DNA of 64,000 nt from positions 58,004,121-58,068,120 of the forward strand of contig OZ026622.1 in assembly GCA_964020975.1 (NCBI GenBank), in the 5' to 3' direction. The DNA comes from Hermodice carunculata (Eukaryota > Annelida > Polychaeta > Eunicida > Amphinomidae). The notes under the pieces were generated by a model. It searched no databases and had not been told where the DNA came from. It worked only from the letters and a program-made list of their open reading frames with translations. The position numbers were made by a program, and so were the translations under genes. Of this stretch, positions 1-31,211 are shown in pieces (within the stretch, counting starts at the first letter, position 1; the number at the start of each line of letters is the position of its first letter).

Positions 1-17677
<17,677 letters not shown>

Positions 17678-17789
17678 AAACATAGCGAGAAGGCTTGCTC
17701 TAAATAAGTTCATATAAGACAGTCTTCTGGTGATATTCAGGGAAATAGGACGATCATGATTGCTGAGTCTATAAAACCGATGGTATACA

Positions 17790-17795
17790 ATTAAA
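17790..17795 (+). terminator. Possible ACY1 poly(A) signal (ATTAAA)
   Basis: ATTAAA about 113 nt after the ACY1 stop, followed by a T-rich stretch (gtttctcctatt). It is the only plausible hexamer close to the stop. No transcript evidence is available. Confidence 0.35.
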
Positions 17796-17799
17796 GTTA

Positions 17800-18990
17800 A
17801 AAGATGTTTCTCCTATTGCAAAGTCAAGAACAAAATTATTTGAGATATCACATGATGCTATGCAATTAAACATAAAATTTTTATAATCTTTATTTTCCCT
17901 GACTGGCCCTGCTCATAATCAATGGTGCTTATACAGTATTGATGTTGCCTTTTGACAAGAAACAGCGCATGTCTTAATAATAATTCGAACATCGATACAT
18001 GATGTAGCAAAAATTCAACTGGTAATCGGTTTGTGCCATCATTGTTATCAAAAAAACGGCTGTCCGCTTCGCTTTTAATTTGGTAGATCAAATCATTTTA
18101 CATGTATGTACTTACGCTGTCGTGACGTATTCTGAATTAACATGACAGAAATAACTTTGCATCAAATAGGCGACTGATGAATGCATTTGATCAACATATT
18201 CATCTGCATGACGTGCCTTATTGTTGCAATACATCATTCCGATGTGACTTGACATGTTTGTTGTGCAACTGACGTATGGTTGCTTACATTGTAAGTAATC
18301 GAACTGTACGATGTCATTACATACTGTCTGATTTAAAAAAAATGTAAAAGGCTGTTAACAGAGACGTCTAATTGATAAATTGATCTTTGCAATATATGGA
18401 ACACGCAACTATTGTCGCTTGAAATGCTGGGTATACACCTGAATTATGCCAATTTTGAATGTACACTTCATATTTTCAGTCAGTGGAATGCAAATTATAC
18501 ATTGACTAAGGAAAAAAAAAAAAAAAGATATTTGTAATATGCCCTATTTCCATCATATTGACCGACCAATTTATGGGATATTTTTCCCCATGGCATTACA
18601 CAGCTTTGAGCTTTAATAGGATTGCACTGAAATGCCGAAAGGTAGAATGTTTATATACGCACATTGATCCTGGGCATAATAAGTGTCTGCTGGTTTGGCG
18701 GCAGAATAATATAGCAGATTCGCGCCTTTCATAAATTTGAAAGATAAATGGGCCCAGATAAACTGAAGGTTTGTTATGGAATGACCATATTATCAACAGC
18801 TCGAGTAAACGACACACGTTTGAGCAGTACCTCATTTGTTATGTGTTGAAGTGTTTCTCGGCACAAGAGATCTTACAATAAAAAGGCTGAGTGAACAGCC
18901 GATCCTCAGCTAACCTTGACATTCAACCCATTATAAGCCCCACTTTAGTCTAGGGAGTGAAGATTTTGGAAAGGAAGTAAAACATGGAGT
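17800..18990. other. Intergenic, nothing recognised
   Basis: AT-rich sequence between ACY1 and SARS1. No exon, RNA gene or repeat shared with elsewhere in the window was noticed. Confidence 0.5.
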
Positions 18991-18999
18991 TTCCATTGC

Positions 19000-19560
19000 T
19001 ATCCCCGGTGACTTACATGGAAATCAACAGAAATGCACGCAGTACCAGGATTGAAAATTTTGTTAAAAATCAAGGATCCAGAATGTCACCACCTAGTGAA
19101 CAAATTTAATTAATCACCCACAAGCTACACTTCCACAAGCTTCCAGAAAAATCTGAGTGTTACGATTTTGTAGAAGTCTACAATGAGTAAAACACAAAAA
19201 ATAGTTAAAAATACATGAAAAAAATGCGGCGCCGCTTATGGAACACATTCAGGGCCAGAGGTTTCCAGAAGTGCCCCTACGCAATTGGCTGAGCAGTTTT
19301 GGAGTAGATTTTTTATAATTTTGCCAAAAAATGGACAAAAAATTCATTAAAAAAATCCGAAAGTCATTAAATCATGACATTTTGAATACACTTGATTGAG
19401 ACCCACTCAAGGTACATCCCCATCAAGTTCCAAGTGAATTTATAGCTGACGGATTTGGAGAAGTAGAAAATGCGACTTGTGGACAGACGGTATTGGAGAA
19501 GTAGAAAACGTGAATTTTGGACAGATGGACAATACTATAACGTAAACTGACAAGTCAGCT
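19000..19560 (-). repeat. Dispersed repeat shared with 58030-58600 (opposite strand)
   Basis: The reverse complement around 19260-19310 reads 'aaaactgctcagccaattgc..aggggcacttc', matching 'aaaactgctgagccaattgc...aggggcacttct' at 58336-58380. A duplicated 'ggagaagtagaaaa' pair lies at 19457-19508. The element was not identified. Confidence 0.55.
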
Positions 19561-19749
19561 GATGTAATAAAAACATACTTAAGCCCTTCAAAACTGCGTT
19601 TGCTTGAACTAGGTATTTTAAAAGTGTGGGGAACATTACTTGACGTACCGGATAAAGCATGGATGTACTCAATCATCCATCCTAGATCGATCGACCGGTA
19701 TGTTATGCCCATTCAGCACAGAGTTCATCACACTGTTAATATACACCTG

Positions 19750-22400
19750 AAAGCTTACATATCCTAATACTAATTTATGAAACGATAAACAAACATAAAT
19801 GAAATCAATAAATAATGAATGGATGATTTATCAATCACAATGTATCACAAGTAGCATTGATCAGTGGATCCATGTTGGAACACTGTGCATGTGATTGCAG
19901 ACCGAGTCAAAAAATCCACTGAAGTCCTTGCAGATATTTATTGCGAATAATCATGAATTTCCAGAATAAAAGGGTAGGGTACTGGGGTGGAAACGGAACA
20001 CTTAAACATTCAACCATCAATTTTTAACCCAAATCAAATTATACACCGGAAGTAAATTTTAAATCTGAGTAAACTGAACCCTTTTCTAATATACTGGCAA
20101 CGATTCTTCACTTCAATCTTGACAATATATTTTTAAAAAAGGTATAAGTTCAATGCACACCCCCATACGCTGCCCTGCACGCTTCCATGCTAGTTATTTG
20201 CATTGAACTCACACCTGCCCTTCATGTTTTCCTGTTTCCCTGGAACTTCAAACCTATGGACCAATCAGAACAAATTCTGCATTGCACAGTACGCTACCAC
20301 CAACCCCTGTCAGTTTCTATTTTTAAAATGCCAGTATACTCTAGGTTAAAAAAAGTATCCCACAGTATGGAGGAATTTTTGTCACTCATCATAGGATACC
20401 ACAGGCAGGTGCGTAGGCAAGATTTTGGATTTGGGGAGGGGGGGGGGTCAAATGATATAAAGAATGGACCTGCAAGGACCCAAAGGCTGCGAAGCCGCTC
20501 ACCTCAAAGCCGGGAAAAAGTTAGTGATTCGAAGAGCAAAATGGTACGTTTTAGGGGCTAAAATAAGTTTCTAAGTGCTTAATTCATCCACCAAGATTGA
20601 GGAAAACATCTTTGTCAACTTGGAAAAATGTAAACTATAAAGCCTTTGATTGGAACAGTTGAGCTTCATTATTATTAAGGTGGAAGATCTGAAGTCAGGA
20701 CCTTTCGATAACCTCTAATCAATTTTTAATATTTTTTAATAATTTGATACTTAAACTATGTGTTCCCAAAGAGTCAGATGTGTGGACATAAAATTTATAT
20801 GAAGAAATTGAGCTCAAAACTTTTGTTTACACTGAAAATTTTCAGCAGTGCTTGGCACATGGGGTTTGTTTGCATGGGCATGATAATGAACAATGTCATT
20901 GTTTGAACAATCATTATTCCATGAAACCAATTGATCCACTGACAAGGGTCACTCATAGGGAACAGGAAACCATTAGCCATTGAGAGAAGAATGGGCCAGT
21001 TCAGACTAATCACTACCATAATTGTTCTGACTACTTTGAAATTCTCTATTGATGTAAAAAAAAAAATAAGAGCACAACCCACTTACTGGTCCCCAAATAT
21101 GGAAAGCCGCATGTGAACCCACACCCAAACAAGCTGAGTGTTATGTTCCCAAGTTAAAAAAAAGTCGAATTTAAGCCACAAAATATACTTTTTTTAATGA
21201 TAACATCACAAAGGTAAAGGTACAGGTTTATTTCACACAATAATAGAAACAGGGCAGAAGAAATGAATATGTGTCATATTACAGCTATAAATGCATAAGA
21301 ATTGGCAACATTTTCTTTCAACGCGATTTTCTCAGAACTGTTTTTTGCTCAACCTCTTCAATTTGTATCTTGTCTCACAAACATACGTATTGCCCTATCA
21401 CGTTCAAAACAATGGACATCAAAAGAAAAATATCATATCCAGAAGTGGTTTCCAGGATCTTGTTTTTTCTGACAACTCCTTCCATGACTTTTGGAGCAAT
21501 TTATAGAAAGAAAATGAACAACCTGTCAGGACTAACTTAAACATTTTACAACTTTTTATTTATGCTATTTTAGGACTCACCATTGAATTCGATTCTGAAC
21601 ATGGATATATATTTTCAATTTCTCCTGATTTCAACTTAAAAAAAAAATTGTGCAACTTCTGCGCGAAAAATACGAAAATCTTACCAAGTAAGAAAGAAAG
21701 CTAGAAATTCGCCAAAAATTCCAATCCTGCAAAAAAAAAAAACAAAAAACAAAAAAAACTCGGGGTACAAATCTATGTATATGTAGTAATCAGAAAATAT
21801 ATAGGTTCAATGTACCTGTGAAAAGATTAAGTGGGTAATATCGATCCAAAGTTGCCAGTCTGGCTGCGCACTAGCTTCAGATCTTCCACTTCAACCATCC
21901 ATAATTGTATCATTATCCTGACCTTGTCGGGGGGGGGGGGAGGGGGCATAGACCAGTTCGACTTCCTGGGCCAAGGTCAGTGCTTTCCCCAAGCTTGGGC
22001 ATCTAGTGGGCGAGAGTTATCTTTACATTGCCGACTACACAGGGGCTCCTGTCCGGAGGGAAAAAAAACATGGCAGGTACTATACTGTGGGCAACAGCAA
22101 AGCCCAGATTTTCTTACCGGACGGCAATAAACCCTTATATGGCAAACAGGTGTTCTCATCAGCCCAGTAGAACGGCCATGCATTCAGACAGACACTGAGA
22201 TCCCTACCGAGATGTAGATGAACACACCAAATATGTAGCTGCTGACTCGATATTGAGTTTTTATATGCATCCAACAGGCAACAATTCCTGGTTGACAGAC
22301 TGATTCAACATACTGATTTTGTGGCGTCCTATGTTGATGTAAGAGTATCTATAGTCAAGACATGTTTTTGTTTCATTCATGTTGTATGTCATCCTAGACA
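19750..22400. other. Intergenic, no gene recognised
   Basis: G-rich tracts (20437-20449, 21929-21945) and an A-rich stretch (21730-21762). The segment near 20400-20450 (gtgcgtaggcaagattttggatttgggg) resembles, in reverse, 24695-24765, which ends cacctggctacgcccttg. It is probably an unrecognised old repeat. Confidence 0.45.
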
Positions 22401-22675
22401 AGTTAGTTGCAAGTATATATTAAACCGTACCCTAAATTGTTAATTTTGCACATTTTTTATTTTAACACTTTTTGCATTATTTTTGCATTCAACTGAAATC
22501 TTAATAAATTAGCTATTTTTGCGCGAATCCCTGTGGTGCGGGACATCAGCGAAAATGACAACACAGTAGAATTAAGTCAATTTACGTGGTACAAGTCACT
22601 ATTGTCTTGCACTTGTAGAATTGTACCGAAAAAAATGGATGATAATAACAGACAATGAAAACCTGACAGCATGAT

Positions 22676-22677
22676 CA

Positions 22678-22760
<83 letters not shown>
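22676..22760. repeat. (ATC)n microsatellite, about 28 units
   Basis: A pure trinucleotide array about 170 bp before the LINE 3' fragment at 22930. Poly-Ser and poly-Asp frames here are artefacts. Confidence 0.97.
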
Positions 22761-22761
<1 letters not shown>

Positions 22762-22929
22762 GTGAAATAAGTAAAATCTCATTGCAATACATAAGAGCCA
22801 AACTTCAAGGTATACGCCAGAGCGATTCTACGCATAAAATCTACTCCAGCAATGTCGGCTACTTTTGGCGAATTAGGCTGGCTGCCAATAGACCTTATAT
22901 TGAACCGACACCGCATAAAGTTTTTTTTT

Positions 22930-23860
22930 CACAGAATGAAGTACGACCTACCTGACACCAGGCTCTGTAAACACGTATTTACAAAATGAAGTGCACAATA
23001 TCTAGATGGAGAAACGGTAGCCTGGCAACATTGTTCTGAGGTACATAATGTACTCAAAAATGTAGGATTGGATCGTGCTTTTCATAGCCAGAATGAGTTT
23101 TGGTTGGTACCTTACATCAAACTGAGTATTGAAAGTTATAAAGTATCATTCTTTCAAGATATTGATGATGGCTCTTCACGGTACGGGTACCGTGCGATGA
23201 AAGGCTCTACTTTTCGGCAAGATTACTTGCTCAACATGGACGATTTTTATGCAACACAGCTAAAATTTAAAGCACGGACGGGTTGCCTTAGCATAAATGA
23301 AAATTTGGAACGGTGGAGAATTTCGGATTCTAAGTGTGTACCGTGTAAAGAAGCTAAAGAGGATATGGCTCACTTCCTCTTCCTCTGTCCGCCCCTCAAA
23401 AATATCAACAAAAATTGCTATAGTAAATTGAAGAACAATTCAATAAAACTGGATGCAGCATATTTGTGGGCGAGGTATTGTGGTTTATCTCTTTTAATGA
23501 AACTCTGTTTATTTCTAGGAGATCATGGTTTCTTACACAGCAACGACGTGGGCGCCCTGTTCCATAACATTTATAAAGAGTTTTTAGTGAAGGCGTGGAG
23601 TTTAAGATTTGACACTGTACAGTCGATACCGACCAGACATGTATTTTGATTGTTTTATGCAATGTATACCGTCGTATTTGTATATATTAACCATTTTAGC
23701 TTGGACCCACCGGAGGCCTACCCCGAGCCTCCGGTGGCCCCGATGACAAGGGGTAGTTTTCCTGATAAATTACTAAATCGCTAAGTGCTATGTTCTTCAA
23801 AACTGTTAAATTGTATATAATATCTGGAAGAAATAATATTTTTATTTTTTAAAATTATGG
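22930..23860 (+). mobile_element. 5'-truncated LINE: C-terminal domain and 3' UTR
   Basis: An open frame of 193 codons (23068-23649) ends the LINE ORF2-type protein. The zinc-knuckle-like pattern C-x2-C, x7-H, x5-C (CVPCKEAKEDMAHFLFLC) is typical of the region after RT in many CR1/L2-like LINEs. The frame continues upstream to about 22935 with one stop. RT and endonuclease are missing. The 3' UTR holds an 11-bp perfect hairpin at 23707-23737. The intact 193-codon frame suggests a fairly young insertion. Confidence 0.75.
23707..23737 (+). other. Strong GC-rich hairpin in LINE 3' UTR
   Basis: CCACCGGAGGC (23707-23717) pairs perfectly with GCCTCCGGTGG (23727-23737) around the loop CTACCCCGA. 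It stands out in AT-rich surroundings, 58 nt after the LINE stop, and may be the structure the LINE RT recognises. Confidence 0.85.
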
Positions 23861-26300
23861 ATTTTTAAAGCTTTGTCTTTTAATTGAAGAAGTGGGGTCA
23901 TTGATCAGGATAGAATATTACATGTACTAGGCCTTTGGATGTACATTATAAAGGTAATTCTATCATCCATTTTCCCATTTTGAGAAACAGATATTTTCTC
24001 AAGTAGAATCCTAAACGTTCTCAGATTTGAATCACAGCTACTTGAGGCCTTTACAGTTCTATAGTGGTTAGGAATTTAAACTGCAGTCTTTGAATTCTCA
24101 AAAAACGAAACACTGTTATATTTATTTCGTGTGTTTGTCAAATTGGAAATTGTGGACCTTTTGAAAATATATTTGGATTTTTTAATATCACTCAGTCATG
24201 TTATGAACTGTACATGTTGCAAATTAATCCAATGAGTGAAAACTTGAACGCGAAGAGAATTCATTCTTACACTGAACTTCTACACTCTTCTGCTGGATGA
24301 CCATCTTTAACAATTTACCGAAGCTGGACCCAAATGTTAAACTTCTGTGAAGCTACAGAAACCCCACCCAAGACTTGAAGGAACTTATGAAGGCTGCTAT
24401 ATTTTATAATATATATTTTGCTGATCAACATAGTTGGAAGTTTACTTCATGCACTGAGGCTAATATCATAAAGCCTTAACATGAGGTCTAGCCACCAACA
24501 AAATTTTGGACTATTTTATAATGATCACATGCAAAGATCCTTTTGCTGTGTTCGGCTCAATCACACCAATCACGGTAAAAATGAAGAAGTATCTTGTCAT
24601 ACTTAGTCTAGTAAGTAAAGCTGTGTTTTGATTCGTGCTCTTTCCCCGTTTTTCTTTTCTCGTTTTTCTTTTATTTGTCCAAGTTGGACCTTTTGCTGAA
24701 AATGAGGGCTTCGTCCGAGCCCTTTTACTCCCACCCCCACCCCACCCCACCTGGCTACGCCCTTGATAGAATACATTCTCTTATGATGAATCACCATCAG
24801 CGAATGGTAAACAAAGCACATTGCACAATCAAACAGCATCACACCCATGTCTGACAGGAAACTTGTTTCATGCACATCTCCATTTGACATGCGGTAATGA
24901 AACGTTACAGTTTATTATTTAGCATATGAAGTTGTGCACCTGGGGTTTGTCTGCTGAGATGTGTATTGCACTGTATGCGCGAACATTACGCACTTCACTC
25001 CTATTTCAGATTTTTATATTAGATATGGAATTTCATGTTTTCCATAATTTCTCCATGAAATTTTAGTGGGACAAAGCTTTTATGGAAAATATATGAGAAA
25101 AATATGGAACTGAGAATTTAGACATTTTCACATTGACAAAAAATGAAATTTGTGACTTAACATGAGTACCATATGGAAATGTGGACTTTTATTGTAAACC
25201 ACGGAAAATGTGAACTTAGAATCTTTTCTACATGAAGAAAACATGGAATTTGTGACTTTAACATTGAAATTAGACGGAGGTGCAGACTGATTTTTTAACA
25301 TGGGAAAGGGTTGATACATTGGTGCAAACAGATTTTTGAATCTGAAATCTGGAAGAAATATGACGACTACGTAATGGCTTTATACACCCAACATCTCTTC
25401 TCCTTACTATACAACAAAGCCATTTGTGTCAATATTCCAGGATCGGTCCTCACCTATATTTCATTGCATTTTTATAAGCATATGTTCTGGATAATATGTG
25501 GTATTCTAAAATGTCCATCAAAATGTGCAAATAATGGTTATTGATCATATAGGGCCTAAGAAATAGGCCTACACATTTCATTTGAATACGTCGAACTATG
25601 GTTTGAAATCTTAATCTTTTATTTGTATTATAATATGAGTAAGGCATTGTAATTAAATTAAGCAAATTATACTACTTTCGAAGGACACTTTAACGGAGGA
25701 GAACTATATAAGAGTTTGAAGTCAATCCGTTTCGTTTTAAGCAGTGTTAGCATATTTCTTTGCAAACACACTTTTATGTTAGTCTTTACAAATAGACGAA
25801 AGTGTGAATTAGTACATTGCATTTCAAAGTCACAAGGACAAATATTTACAGAATGAATGAAATGTTCTTTTGTGTTAATCAAAATATTATTATTCATGGG
25901 TCAGATTTCGCTGTTCAAACCAGCTACTCAATTAAATTGGCCACTGTTTTCTACATATGTTGAAAAGCTGAAAATCATATACGGACTGGTGTTTAAGTGG
26001 TGAGCACGGACGTTCACATGAACCTTTACACAGATCCGGATCCTCAGAATTGAAGCTAAGGCTGTACACCTCGTAAAGTTAATCTGTGCTTTCTTGTCAC
26101 TTGAAATATGGTAAAGGTAGGGATAAGAGATTTAGAATACTTATAAATCAATAACTTTTGTTGGCCCAAGAAACACGAACTGGCACAGTCCTATACATTA
26201 CATGTTAAGCCAAGACAAAGAGCCACAAATAACTTAATACTCAGGGACGCTATCTCCGACCCGTGTTACTTGAGAACAAATAGAAACTAGAAAAAAAATG
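23861..26300. other. Intergenic, nothing coding recognised
   Basis: AT-rich. There are weak internal repeats of 'catggaatttgtgactt' type at 25020-25270 (three or four short units). No host exon was recognised. Confidence 0.5.
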
Positions 26301-26309
26301 ATTTGCCTG

Positions 26310-27085
26310 TGTGCCTAGAAAACTTTTGAAGGTTGCCTATTTAACATTCATCTAACTCCTGCAACAATATTTTTTCATGCAGACATGTAAAAAAAACCAA
26401 AACAACTATAAATTGAAGTTAAAAAGGCAACTCAATCTATTATAGTTTTGAAGCTATTCAAGATTTAAATCTTGAATTTGTATTTGCCTTATTTGCTTAA
26501 ATCAAACTGCTACAACTTTGGTTCATGGTTCATTGGATGCAACTATCCTACAAAGCTATCAAATGAAGTTTGACTAACACCTCAGTCTATAATAGTTTAA
26601 GTGATTCACGTTATAAATTTTGTGTATTCACCTTATTTGCATAAAAGCTACAACTTTTGTTCATGTTTCATTGGATTACTATTTAGGCTATGTCACAAAT
26701 CTACAAATTGAAGTTGGAATGACACCTCTATCTGTAATAGTTTGAAAGTTATTCAAAGAATTCAATCTTGTGTATTCACCTAATTTGCACAAATCAACAT
26801 GCTACAACTTTGGTTCATGATTCATTGATTGCAGCTGTCACAAACCTATAAATTGAACATGGATTGACACCTTTATTCACGATAGTTTTGGAGATAATTC
26901 AACTTTCAAATGTTTCAAGTGCTGCCAATTAGCATAATTTCAAATGGTACAGTTTTGGTTCAATGTCCATTAGATAGACAGGTGTCACAAAACTTATTTG
27001 CTACTTTAAATTTTGTGTCTATCTTCAATAGTTTGGAAGATACTGAGCTTTTAAAATTTTAATTGTCCCTAATTTGTATAATTTT
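26310..27085 (+). repeat. Tandem array of AT-rich ~140 bp repeat, about five units
   Basis: Units carry 'attcaagatttaaatcttg', 'atttgcttaaatcaa', 'ctacaactttggttcatggttcattgga', 'ctatcacaa' and 'acacctcagtctataatagttt' in fixed order. Divergence between units is high, so the array is old. Confidence 0.8.
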
Positions 27086-27344
27086 AACTTGACATTCTAA
27101 TATGATGCTAAACCCATTTACACTATGAAGTAAAAATTATAACACCAACACCAGGTTCTCATGCTTTGTAAATCTGGGGCATAAAACGACTGCAACATGT
27201 GAAACATGTACACATTGATATAAATGTATTTATGAGTACATGTATTTGAGTTTCACTATTTACAGGAACATAAAAACATTTACATGACAACCTCTACTAA
27301 TATCAACTATTGGGCTCACCTAATCCACTGTCATACATAAAATT

Positions 27345-27570
27345 AAGTTCAACTTCACATAGCTCTGACAGAGATCTATGTGTTTAACTATTGAGTGTCA
27401 CCAGCCAAAATGTCTCGGCAAACCTAAGAGGTAAGTTTGAACAGGCAATATCCAACTTCACATAGCTCCTGACAAAAATCTATACCATTTTACATGTGCA
27501 TGTTTAACTATCCAGGTTCAACAACCAACTGAAGGTGTGGACAAACTGAGGTTGCAAGTTTGGCTGAACA
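27345..27570 (+). repeat. Tandem repeat, two ~120-bp units
   Basis: 'caacttcacatagctctgacagagatctat..gtttaactatt' at about 27350 recurs at about 27450 as 'caacttcacatagctcctgacaaaaatctat..gtttaactatc'. Confidence 0.75.
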
Positions 27571-27974
27571 TGGGTGATTTAAGATGAATCTTTGTTGGGA
27601 GTGGGCAGTGTTTACAAAGGTTATGAAACAATGTTATAGATATTTAACTGATGAGCAAATGTCACCGCTGGGTCCTGAAATACAACAGCTATGCTTAATA
27701 TTGGGAGCTCCGGTTGCATGCCCCAATGTACCCACTGCCCTCACCAAAATCCTCCCATAATATACAGTTAGTCATTGCAGGCAGTTTGGATCTGTATTTG
27801 AGTGACTTCTGGTAGTTGATCTGAATCTCCCTTCACAAAGACATGTTAACCTTTGGGACAAATTTCATTGGATGCTGCTATGCCACTAACCTATTGTTGA
27901 AATTGCACCGACCAATCAGCACCAGCTGACTGGGAAATGCTTCGGAAGGCTTCAGACTATATAATAATATTCTG

Positions 27975-29775
27975 TTGCACTCCGCTTCTCTGCCGTGGTC
28001 CTGCCTACTTAGTAGCTAGTCAGGTGGTCTTTAGTACATAAAAAAACACTCAGCCCTATCCCGCTGTCGCAACTTTGCGTTGGCATGCCCACAGCCCCTG
28101 CTGATGATGCCATCTGGCAGGGTCATAGGAGCCCTAATAAGGGCTACCTTCTCCCTTCCCTTCTAAGTTTGCCCTCTATTCTCTTCAGTGACTAAGCCTA
28201 AGATATTATTCCCACTCTCTCAGCACTGCACCAAGAAGCCTTTCACTGACTCTAAACCAACTCTACTTCCTGGAAAATCGCCCTTCAATCCTAGTATCCA
28301 TGCTGACCTATCATTCTCTGCCCATGTCCCTTACTTGCTCTAAGCTTTTACACTGCCCACCCCTTGTTCTCCATTGTGCAAACAGCTGGTCTCTAAGTGC
28401 TCTATAACCTGTACACCATGTCATCATATGATCAATGGTCTTATCCACCTCCTCCCTACACACCCTACACTTCCCATCACTCCCATTTGTCCACTTCTGT
28501 TCCCTCTTCTCCAGATTGATCACTCCTGCTCTGCCCTGAAATAACAGTCTAGAACCCTTGCTACCATCCCAACATTTAGTCTTCACTGGCTTGTCTACAG
28601 CTCTATATGCTTTCAGTGTGCTCTTCTCCTCAACCCCTCTTTTCCACTGCTCCACATGTTTCTCTTGAATCACCTTTCCTATATACGATTTCCACGCCAC
28701 TTCAATCTCATCTGGCCCTTTCAACTCATATTTCTCAGCTAACTTGTCTATTTCTTGAACCCATTTTGTCTTTTCACTAACAGCCCCCATGTACCTTCCT
28801 ACACCATCTTTCTTCATTCACCTGTTGCAAATATCCCCAATACCCTAACCTAGCATTAGCTATTCTATCTCTTATTGGTAACCAACTCTCCCAACACGGC
28901 CTCTATTGCTACACATGGTGGTGCCCCAAGCACCCATTTCCCCATCTCCCTCTGTGCCTTCTCCATCCATTCAATATCTTTTTCACTAATGGCTATCACA
29001 TCTAACCCATATAACTTCCCAGGTATGGCTACACGTTCCCACAGCACGTTTCCTGTGAATGATCTATTGAAGCTGTTCCCTGCCGTGACCTTTGTCATAC
29101 CTTTCGCTCTATTCACCTTCTGTCTGATTTTCTCAACATGGTACTTAAACATTCCCTGTCCTGTGACCTTAATGTTCACCCCTAAATATTCGTACTCCTC
29201 ACCCTCTCCAATTCTAATGACTTTCTCTTGACCCTCTGGTATCCTAAACTTCCCTACCATCCATTTCTCCTCCTGTCTTCTCTTCTGCCCCAAGACCATG
29301 ACCTGACTTTTCTTCTCACTAAACTCTAATAATCTCCACTTTTCTCCATAGGCACCTCCTCAAAAGTTCCTGTAACTCTCTACCTGTATCTGCCATTAAC
29401 ACAATGTCATCAGCGAAGAACAACCCTGGTATCTTTTCTCCTCCTATGTTACTCCTCCATTGCTCTCTAACAGTTCAGTTCCCAGTTCTCTCATGTATAT
29501 GGCAAACAAAATCGGTGATAGCACACAAACCTGTTTTAGCCCGATGTCTAACCTTGCCCCCTGAGTTTCCACATCTCCCATACTGAGACTACAATTTATA
29601 TCTGCATACAGAGCCTTAAAAACTTCTAGAAAGCCACCTCCAAAGCCTAGCTCTATAATTTTAGCCCACAGTGCATTTCTCCAAACCTTGTCATAAGCTT
29701 TCCGCACATCAAGGAAGGCCATGTACACCTTTCTTTTCCTTTTCCTTGCTATCTATATACAGCTTCCTCGTTTAC
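27975..29775 (-). mobile_element. 5'-truncated LINE, RT to 3' end
   Basis: Read on the minus strand. The RT palm starts MAFLDVRKAYDKVWRNALW (29671-29727 region). The LSPILFAIYMREL motif follows, then FFADDIVLMAD around 29380-29430. A thumb/connection frame of 144 codons (28865-29299) comes next, then a C-terminal frame of 168 codons (28311-28817) with the zinc-knuckle-like CRVCREEVDKTIDHMMTWC. The frames are separated by frameshifts. The 3' UTR runs to about 27975. The 5' break lies near 29775, where the reading frame ends. Clade unresolved. Confidence 0.85.
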
Positions 29776-29779
29776 ACAG

Positions 29780-29985
29780 GGTGAGCCACAGCACTGGGCG
29801 CTGGCGCCCCTGTACAGATATGAATTAATCCTCCCAAAGTGTCACAGTTCAATTATCTTTGGTTGCATAACAGTCTGGCTCTGGAAACCGTGACCAGCTT
29901 CTGGGCACAATGGCGGAGCTAGGATCGTGTCTGATGCTGTTTATTCACAGAAAATTCAGTGAATGTAACATAAATTAAACTTCTC
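29780..29985. other. Intergenic flank of LINE, no supported gene
   Basis: GC-richer than its surroundings. An ATGGCGGAG start context occurs at 29910, but no downstream exon was found. Confidence 0.4.
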
Positions 29986-29989
29986 AACT

Positions 29990-30345
29990 TTTTTTGCGTG
30001 CTATAGGATTTTGCTTTAGCAACAGCCCACATACCAAGCTTTGAATGACAACTCTATCTAGAAAACTTTTGAAGATATGTAAGATTAAAAATTTCCACAA
30101 ATGTGCCCCTAATTTGCATAATTTTTAAAATCATGACTGTTCCAAACAATTTGCACAACTTCGCTACTAGGTCTATGAACATGCCAAGTTTGGTACTTTT
30201 CTTAACAATAGTGTCCGAGAAAAGCTGACCACTAAACTGGAAATAAATAAATAAAGAATAAAGCATTTGATTTTGAGGAAAAACAAGAAGTCTGTGTTCA
30301 CACACGGACTTGATAATGTCTTGAAGTTTGTCTTCGTATGGCATC
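29990..30345 (+). repeat. AT-rich ~140 bp repeat fragments
   Basis: 'aactctatctagaaaacttttgaagat', 'cccctaatttgcataattttt' and 'catgccaagtttggtac' match 16440-16600 and, in reverse, 34530-34650. Confidence 0.6.
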
Positions 30346-30780
30346 ACGATACCACGTGGCTAACAGACGACACTGGAGAGTATATCCACAGCAGTGGTTC
30401 ATCTGTTTTGAAATAAACCATACAATAGATAAATAATATTCAGTAGTGCTACCTACCATGTATGCTATTCATACACTATAGATTTTGTATGTCTGCATGT
30501 TAAAATAGTATCACACAAGGCAGGGGACAAAAGTGTAAAGTTTCTTGGTGGTAATTATACTCCATTTCTCTCTGCACTTAATAACTAACTGCCTATATAT
30601 TATCAAAATCTTCATTTGTCAGCTGATCAATGTGGGGCATCCATATGCCTTGCTGTAGGCCTACAAGAGTAATTTCTCAATGAAGCTCAAATAAGCAGTC
30701 AGTGTTTTACAAAGTTAAATAAAATATTGCGTGCACAATTAGTTGATCATCCAGACATACACGCACGCACAGAAACACCA

Positions 30781-30799
30781 TGGGGGGGGGGGGGGGGGC
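30781..30799 (+). repeat. Poly-G run, 18-19 nt
   Basis: An uninterrupted G tract after ccatg. The length is error-prone in assembly. Confidence 0.9.
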
Positions 30800-31126
30800 T
30801 TACTGTCACCAAATACACTTACGTGTTGCATGCCTATGTGAATATAGTGCAGCGAATTTTGAGATTGCTGTTTACAGCTTGTCGTAACCCAATGTAAATT
30901 ACAACACACATCAAGTTTCATAAATGAAGTCAATGTGAATCACTTTTTTACCTTACAGTAGTTACACATTTTTGCACGAAGCAAACATTTTCAATATATT
31001 GTCTACTTTCAGGAAATGTAACCTTCATTGTGTACGATACCAGCAATGCTTTTGTGTGACATCAAAGCAGGCGTCCGACAAGGTTCAGTCAATTGTATTT
31101 CTAGGGCCCATAGGGGGTCCATACAC

Positions 31127-31127
<1 letters not shown>

Positions 31128-31210
<83 letters not shown>

Positions 31211-31211
31211 T
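31128..31211. repeat. (ATT)n microsatellite, about 27 units
   Basis: A pure ATT array. About 60 bp upstream is a 15-codon stretch reading IKAGVRQGSV, resembling an RT motif; it is too short to assign. Confidence 0.96.

Noticed and set aside
23707-23737. Rho-independent terminator
   Set aside because: Stem-loop is real but this is eukaryotic DNA, no T-run follows, and it lies in a LINE 3' UTR.
29905-29960. ATGGCGGAG start (MAELGSCLMLF) as first exon of a gene
   Set aside because: Stops after a few more codons and no donor or downstream exon was found.
31028-31130. KAGVRQGSV peptide resembling an RT motif
   Set aside because: About ten residues, next to an ATT array, with no flanking RT motifs; too short to call.
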